Shown in pieces: positions 4,172-7,045 of a stretch of DNA of 7,045 nt. Position numbers and translations under genes: made by a program. Origin of the DNA: Phycisphaerae bacterium. Its GTDB lineage: Bacteria; Planctomycetota; Phycisphaerae; Sedimentisphaerales; SG8-4. Location of the stretch: NCBI GenBank assembly GCA_030614945.1, contig JAUXAH010000092.1:1-7045 (forward strand). The letters run 5' to 3'. The notes under the pieces were generated by a model. It ran no database searches and had not been told where the DNA came from. It saw nothing but the letters and a program-made list of their open reading frames with translations. How positions within the stretch are numbered: position 1 is the first letter of the stretch; each line of letters opens with the position of its first letter.

Positions 4172-4852
4172 GGCGCGGGTGCCCGCCCTGGACGCCGGCG
4201 AGAGCCGGCGCGGAGGGCGGCGCCCGGGCGCCGCTGGAGCGGGTGCTGGTGGCTGCCCCAGGACGCCGGCGGGAACCGGCACGGCTGCGGGGGGGGCTGC
4301 CCCAGGACGTCAGGTGAACGGGTGCGGAGGGGCTACCCGGGGACTTCGGGAAACGGCGGCGGGGGGGCTGCCCCTTGATATCCGGTGAACGGGTGCGGAG
4401 GGGCTACCCTGGGACTTCGGGAAACGGCTGCGGGGGGGCTGTCCCAGGCCGTCAGGTGAACGGGTGCGGAGGGCTGCATCGGGACTTCGGGAAACGGGTG
4501 CTGGTGGCTGCCCCAGGACGCCGGCGGGAACCGGCACGGCTGCGGGGGGGCTGTCCCAGGACGTCGGGTGAACGGGTGCGGAGGGCTGCATCGGGACTTC
4601 GGGAAACGGGTGCTGGTGGCAGCTCCAGGACGCCGGCGGGAACCGGCACGGCTGCGGGGGGGCTGTCCCAGGACGTCGGGTGAACGGGTGCGGAGGGGCT
4701 ACCCTGGGACTTCGGGAAACGGGTGCTGGTGGCAGCTCCAGGACGCCGGCGGGAACCGGCACGGCTGCGGGGGGGCTGCCCCAGGACGTCGGGAAACGGG
4801 TACCGGTGGTTGCACCCGGGCGCCGCCGGTAGTCGGCACGGATGGGGGGAAA
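4172..4852 (+). repeat. Main G-rich array of 35-37 bp hairpin units
   Basis: Three related subunits recur: one starting GGTGAACGGGTGCGG, one starting GGGAAACGGGTGCTGG and one starting GGGAACCGGCACGGC. Each leads into a G-rich arm, GGCT(G/A) and a C-rich arm (CCCC or similar), then GGAC(G/T)(T/C)C. GGTGAACGG starts at 4313, 4384, 4455, 4567 and 4679, giving spacings of 71, 71, 112 and 112 bp, that is two- and three-subunit higher-order repeats. Edges are degenerate. The plus strand has runs of seven or eight G. No coding role is apparent. Confidence 0.9.
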
Positions 4853-4854
4853 TC

Positions 4855-4862
4855 TTTAATAT
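4855..4862 (+). promoter_or_regulatory. TATA-like box (TTTAATAT) for the secreted-protein gene
   Basis: The sequence changes abruptly from G-rich array to AT-rich DNA here. TTTAATAT resembles the archaeal TATA box. Transcription starting about 25 bp downstream (near 4885) would give a short leader that includes GAGGT at 4894-4898. Confidence 0.45.
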
Positions 4863-4893
4863 TCTACCACCGGAGTGTGCAATAATATAACCC

Positions 4894-4898
4894 GAGGT
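4894..4898 (+). promoter_or_regulatory. Ribosome binding site (GAGGT) for the 4908 gene
   Basis: GAGGT lies 9 nt before the ATG at 4908, a good Shine-Dalgarno position, and supports this start. Confidence 0.55.
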
Positions 4899-4907
4899 AA
4901 ATAAAAT

Positions 4908-5141
4908 ATGGGACATAGATTAGTTTCGTTCATAAAAATTCTAGGAGCAGTAAGTTTGATAGCTGCTGCTCTCTTTGCAGCTGGTTGTAATGTAGAATTT
5001 TCAGGGTATGTTGGTGAAACTAAAACTCCTGGTTTCGGTTCTCTACTGTCATTGATTGCCTTTGTTGTATGTATTCTCGTAGCAAAGATGAGGTCCGACG
5101 GAGTGAACGGGTGCGGGGGGCAGCCCCAGGACGTCAGGTGA
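4908..5141 (+). CDS. Small secreted protein with signal peptide and PGF-CTERM-like sorting signal
   Basis: The 77-residue product has a signal peptide (residues 1-26: basic start, hydrophobic 11-25, then FAAGC with C27 as a possible lipobox Cys). A very short exposed part follows (NVEFSGYVGETK). Then comes TPGFG (40-44), a hydrophobic segment (45-59) and basic KMR (60-62). That order matches PGF-CTERM tripartite signals, which archaeosortase A processes so that the protein is lipid-anchored at the cell surface in haloarchaea and many methanogens. The mature part would be only about 13 residues, so it may be a deletion remnant or a surface peptide. The last residues (about 66-77, NGCGGQPQDVR) and the TGA come from the 35-bp repeat starting at 5103, so the end was probably altered by the array. 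A two-helix membrane peptide is the alternative. It is AT-richer than the repeats on both sides. Confidence 0.65.
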   Translation: MGHRLVSFIKILGAVSLIAAALFAAGCNVEFSGYVGETKTPGFGSLLSLIAFVVCILVAKMRSDGVNGCGGQPQDVR

Positions 5142-5242
5142 AGGGGTGCGGGGGGCAGCCCCAGGACGTCAGGTGAACGGGTGCGGGGGTTAGCCCCAGG
5201 ACGTCAGGTGAACGGGTGCGGGGGTTAGCCCCGGGAAGACGG
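5103..5242 (+). repeat. Four near-perfect 35-bp tandem repeats
   Basis: GTGAACGGGTGCGG (one copy GTGAAGGGG) starts at 5103, 5138, 5173 and 5208, exactly 35 bp apart. Each unit has GGGG, CAG or TTAG, then CCCC (a hairpin with a 3-4 nt loop), followed by the palindrome GACGTC in the first three units. The units belong to the same family as the array at 4172-4852. The second unit supplies the stop codon of the secreted-protein gene. Near identity suggests recent amplification. Confidence 0.9.
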
Positions 5243-5460
5243 GAAACGGGTGCTGGTGGCTGCCCCCGGTCGGGGGCGCGGATGGCAGTCCTGGGCGGTG
5301 TGGTTTCGCAGGTCTGCCCCCGGTCGATGGTGCGGGGGGGCTACCCCTGGACGTCGGGTGAACGGGTGCGGTGGGGCTGCCCCCGGTCGGGGGCGCGGAG
5401 GGGCAGTCCTGGTCGATGGTGCGGAGGGGATGCCCCCGGTCGAGGGATGCGGATGTGCTG
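5243..5460 (+). repeat. Diverged continuation of the G-rich array
   Basis: Units here keep the G-rich arm, GGCTGCC or similar, and C-rich arm, but the right part reads CCCCGGTCGGGGGCGCGG or CCCGGTCGATGGTGCGG in place of the GACGTC segment. One unit with GACGTCGGGTGAACGGGTG recurs at 5349-5367. Spacing is irregular. The array ends abruptly at about 5460, where AT-rich DNA begins. Confidence 0.7.
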
Positions 5461-5624
5461 AAATAAACTGTTTTTTTGTCCTTGTAATGGGTTCGGACTG
5501 TGAAAAATTCGTTTGTTTTTTGGTGTTTTTTATGAACCAGGGATGATGGCGCAAATTTCAATATTATGCGAAATGCCTATGTGCCTAATTACGGGTTTTA
5601 CGGTCATAAAAACAACAAAACGAC

Positions 5625-5686
5625 CTTATTAATATAATGTGTAAAAAAGTCGGGTGGCTTTATTAATATAGACTGCAAAAAAGTCG
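5625..5686 (+). repeat. Two direct repeats with TTATTAATATA and AAAAAAGTCG
   Basis: TTATTAATATA, a short variable part and AAAAAAGTCG occur twice (about 5626-5652 and 5660-5686), about 34 bp apart. TTTATTAATATA resembles an archaeal TATA box, so these could be tandem promoters. CGAC at 5621-5624 also pairs with each GTCG. Repeated AT-rich sites of this kind are common near replication origins. Confidence 0.6.
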
Positions 5687-5750
5687 TCCCCGGGACGGAA
5701 CAGGATTCGGTGGAACGGATTTTTTGGGTGGGGGCTGCCCCCGCCATTCC

Positions 5751-5812
5751 GCTAACCTGTTGAAAAGGGGTTGGTGAGCGGGTGACTGGGAAGGCTGCCC
5801 CCCACCGTTCCT
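5751..5812 (+). repeat. Solitary G-rich unit, copy 2 (partner at 2350-2405)
   Basis: It shares GCTAACCTG, GGGGTTGGTGA, CGGGTG, GGCTGCCC and CCTG in order with 2350-2405, with small insertions. Just upstream, GGGTGGGGGCTGCCCCCGCC (5726-5745) is another hairpin of the same style. Confidence 0.6.
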
Positions 5813-5886
5813 GTTCGTGAACGGCGTTATTTAAGGTTTCATCCGAAAGATTGTTAAGGTAGCGGCTTAAAAATGGTGTGGGGCGG

Positions 5887-5939
5887 GAGCGGGCGAGTTT
5901 TCAGATTCTTCAGCATCTGGCAGCATTACTCGCCCGCCC
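5887..5939. other. Large stem-loop upstream of rep (candidate origin or RNA structure)
   Basis: GAGCGGGCGAGT (5887-5898) pairs with ACTCGCCCGCCC (5928-5939) over 12 positions with one mismatch. The enclosed loop has its own stem, CAGAT (5902-5906) with ATCTG (5915-5919). It lies about 90 bp before the rep start. Rolling-circle plasmids often have the nick site in such a structure near rep; an attenuator-like RNA hairpin is the main alternative. Confidence 0.6.
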
Positions 5940-5995
5940 TTGCTTTCACAATAATTTTCATAAAATTTCCCTCTTGTAACATTTTTCGGCGGAAA

Positions 5996-6006
5996 AACTT
6001 ATTTCA
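5996..6006 (+). promoter_or_regulatory. rep: Possible rep promoter (TATA-like AACTTATTTCA)
   Basis: An AT-rich TATA-like sequence is centred about 27 bp before the ATG at 6028, the right distance for a leaderless archaeal transcript. A second candidate (TTTTCATAAAATTT, about 5955-5968) would give a leader of roughly 40 nt that includes AAGGA. Confidence 0.3.
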
Positions 6007-6027
6007 TCAGACTCGTAACAAGGATTG

Positions 6028-7045
6028 ATGCTGCTCGTTGCTGCATGCGAACCAAGGATTGAATCTGTCTTTACGGAATTGCAACCGGAGGTTTCTCGTG
6101 TTGTTTCCGGAGGTTATCTTGAACCGTTGGGGCGCCCTTGTCCGGGTTCCATCAGGTTGAAAGAAAGTGGTGTTGTTGTTGCCAGGCTGTTGACGGCTTG
6201 GGTTGTGGGTGACATTAAGTTTAAGTCGTGTGTGTGTGGTTCTGCCGGTGTGTGTGGGGTTTGTGGTATGCCTCTTGACCGTGAACATGACCGGGCGGGC
6301 GCGTGCCCTTATTGCGGCTCTGACACGGCGTTCCGTGGTGCGGCGGCGCGGCGCAGGTCTATCTCGGAATGCGGTTCCAGGGTGATGGGGGTTGTGTCTT
6401 GTGTCGGGACTCCGGCGGTCGGTGTGGGCTGTGGTAATGGTCGGCTTCGTGTTATTCATTGCGGCAATAGGAGTCTGTGCCTTACGTGCAACGAATACTA
6501 TCGTTTGGAGCAGCAGGAGCGGCATATTGACATCGTGCGGGAAATCTCCTATGCGGCGACGTTGGCTGGTGGTTGCAGCGTGCGTGACCTTGGATTTACA
6601 AAGTTCGATGTTTCGCCCGTGAGCGAGGACTGCCGCCATCTCTGTGAATCTATGGGTGGGGTTCGAGACCTTGTACGTGCAATCTGGGATGCTTTTTGTG
6701 ACTGGGTGGAAATCGACTGGGAAATGTTCAGCCACCCGGAGCAATTAAAATTTATGGATGCCGGGCTTAAGCCTGGTGGCGTGGATTGGGCGGCGTTGGA
6801 GGTCTTCCATTCGCAGAGCACGTACAGTCCGTGGGACGACCACCCACATTTCATTTTGCCCGTTTTTAACTTCGGGGTAACGAAGGCTCCCGACAAACGT
6901 GGCGAGTATCATGTTGTTTATCGGAGGCTGTGGCTGTTGCCGCAGGATATTCGGCGCTTCCAGGAATGCCTCGTCCGGCGTATGGCGCCGCTGGGCTATA
7001 CCTGGGACGAGGGTGTGCTGCCGGTCGTCAAGGTGGAATATGTCG
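6028..7045 (+). CDS. rep: HUH-type rolling-circle replication initiator, N-terminal part (continues at position 1 of the circle)
   Basis: Circularised, the gene runs from 6028 through 6904 and then 1-875, giving 583 residues. Rep proteins of this class nick one strand of the plasmid origin and stay covalently attached through a tyrosine. Visible in order: a Cys-rich segment at residues 68-96 with several CxxC pairs; a second zinc-knuckle-like block at 135-154 (C135, C145, C151, C154, reading HCGNRSLCLTC), a form common in archaeal plasmid Reps before the catalytic domain; a possible motif 1 at 187-196 (RDLGFTKFDV); and motif 2 at 272-281 (HPHFILPVFN). Known relatives usually read HPHFHVL here, so the second metal-ligand His appears to be Ile unless H272 and H274 are the pair. 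The ATG at 6028 is chosen because an in-frame TAA lies at 6016-6018. AAGGA at 6020-6024 is rather close to the start, so a leaderless transcript is possible. The HUH class is well supported; the exact family is not. Confidence 0.88.
   Translation, partial: MLLVAACEPRIESVFTELQPEVSRVVSGGYLEPLGRPCPGSIRLKESGVVVARLLTAWVVGDIKFKSCVCGSAGVCGVCGMPLDREHDRAGACPYCGSDTAFRGAAARRRSISECGSRVMGVVSCVGTPAVGVGCGNGRLRVIHCGNRSLCLTCNEYYRLEQQERHIDIVREISYAATLAGGCSVRDLGFTKFDVSPVSEDCRHLCESMGGVRDLVRAIWDAFCDWVEIDWEMFSHPEQLKFMDAGLKPGGVDWAALEVFHSQSTYSPWDDHPHFILPVFNFGVTKAPDKRGEYHVVYRRLWLLPQDIRRFQECLVRRMAPLGYTWDEGVLPVVKVEYV
6905..7045. repeat. Right terminal copy of the 141-bp direct repeat
   Basis: This is the second copy of the repeat at 1-141, with no mismatch seen. 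It should be counted only once on the 6904-bp circle. It lies inside the rep gene and encodes residues 293 to about 339 of the initiator. Confidence 0.95.

Larger units (their letters stand above)
3998..4907. other. Non-coding GC-rich stretch before the secreted-protein gene
   Basis: No gene is supported here. Long open frames on both strands (for example Pro/Ser-rich ones on the minus strand) merely follow the repeated GC-rich units and change frame with them. The stretch holds a GC-rich dyad (CCGGCGTGCCGG, 4013-4024), the third 54-bp element, the main G-rich array (4172-4852) and then an AT-rich promoter-like segment. Confidence 0.65.
5461..6027. other. AT-rich non-coding region upstream of rep (candidate origin region)
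   Basis: No gene is well supported. A 29-codon open frame at 5543-5632 (MMAQISILCEMPM...) has no convincing ribosome site. The region holds two TTATTAATATA-containing direct repeats (5625-5686), a small palindrome GTCCC-C-GGGAC (5688-5698), the second solitary G-rich unit (5751-5812), a large stem-loop (5887-5939) and TATA-like sequences before rep. Its position immediately before rep makes it the best place to look for the nick site and the rep promoter. Confidence 0.55.

Noticed and set aside
4310..4916. Long Pro/Ser/Arg-rich open frames on the minus strand (about 150 codons each)
   Set aside because: They follow the G-rich array, encode only its low-complexity translation (PPAPVSRSP-like), have no ribosome site and are matched by equally long frames on the plus strand.
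5216..5546. Overlapping frames in the right array block (81 and 98 codons, plus; 109 and 123 codons, minus)
   Set aside because: They are mostly translated G-rich array with AT-rich ends. No ribosome site or domain is seen.
5543..5632. 29-codon frame MMAQISILCEMPM...
   Set aside because: The start lacks a convincing ribosome site, and the frame runs into the direct repeat at 5625. It cannot be told from chance in AT-rich DNA.
6007..6744. 245-codon minus-strand frame opposite rep
   Set aside because: It is antisense to the 5' half of rep. Thr/Arg/His-rich low-quality composition is typical of a shadow frame, and rep explains the conservation-like motifs.
1..7045. tRNA, rRNA, insertion sequence, integrase or cas genes
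   Set aside because: No cloverleaf, rRNA-like sequence, transposase with terminal inverted repeats, recombinase motifs or Cas motifs were seen on either strand.

Overview
The first 141 bases (1-141) are identical to the last 141 bases (6905-7045). The simplest reading is a complete circular molecule of 6904 bp, cut open at an arbitrary point with an assembly overlap left at the ends. Joining the ends restores one reading frame of 583 codons (6028 through the junction to 875). It has zinc-binding Cys clusters, an H-P-H motif and a downstream Tyr motif, as expected of an archaeal HUH-type rolling-circle replication initiator. The window is therefore best read as a small cryptic plasmid (or plasmid-like virus genome). 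The host is probably a euryarchaeon, possibly a methanogen. This is inferred from the Rep architecture, a PGF-CTERM-like archaeal sorting signal in a small secreted protein, AT-rich TATA-like boxes, and clear Shine-Dalgarno sites in front of several small genes.

Layout on the circle: rep (6028 to junction to 875, +); a convergent Cys/His-rich gene of unknown function (917-1444, -); a non-coding stretch with a 54-bp dispersed element, CRISPR-like repeats and 16-bp AT palindromes (1445-2150); a 43-codon basic protein (2151-2282, -); a stretch with a second 54-bp element, a palindrome and nine 33-bp hairpin repeats (2283-3051); a C2H2 plus triple zinc-ribbon protein (3052-3729, +); a 36-residue membrane peptide (3783-3893, +); a two-repeat CRISPR-like unit, a third 54-bp element and a large G-rich array of 35-37 bp units (3894-4852); a 77-residue signal peptide/PGF-CTERM protein (4908-5141, +); more 35-bp units (5103-5460); and an AT-rich region with direct repeats and a large stem-loop leading into rep (5461-6027).

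The gene content is thin: one replication protein, two putative zinc proteins and three very small proteins. The unusual part is the repeat content, with at least five distinct families filling close to half of the circle. The most interesting family resembles type I-E CRISPR repeats, with no cas gene present. These occur as a spaced group of three (1742-1895), a spaced group of two (3905-3997), a single copy forming the 3' end of the zinc-ribbon gene (3705-3733) and two decayed copies. They could be plasmid-borne mini-arrays that use host Cas proteins against rival elements, or solitary repeat units acting as RNA decoys (RNA anti-CRISPRs). Neither can be decided from sequence alone.
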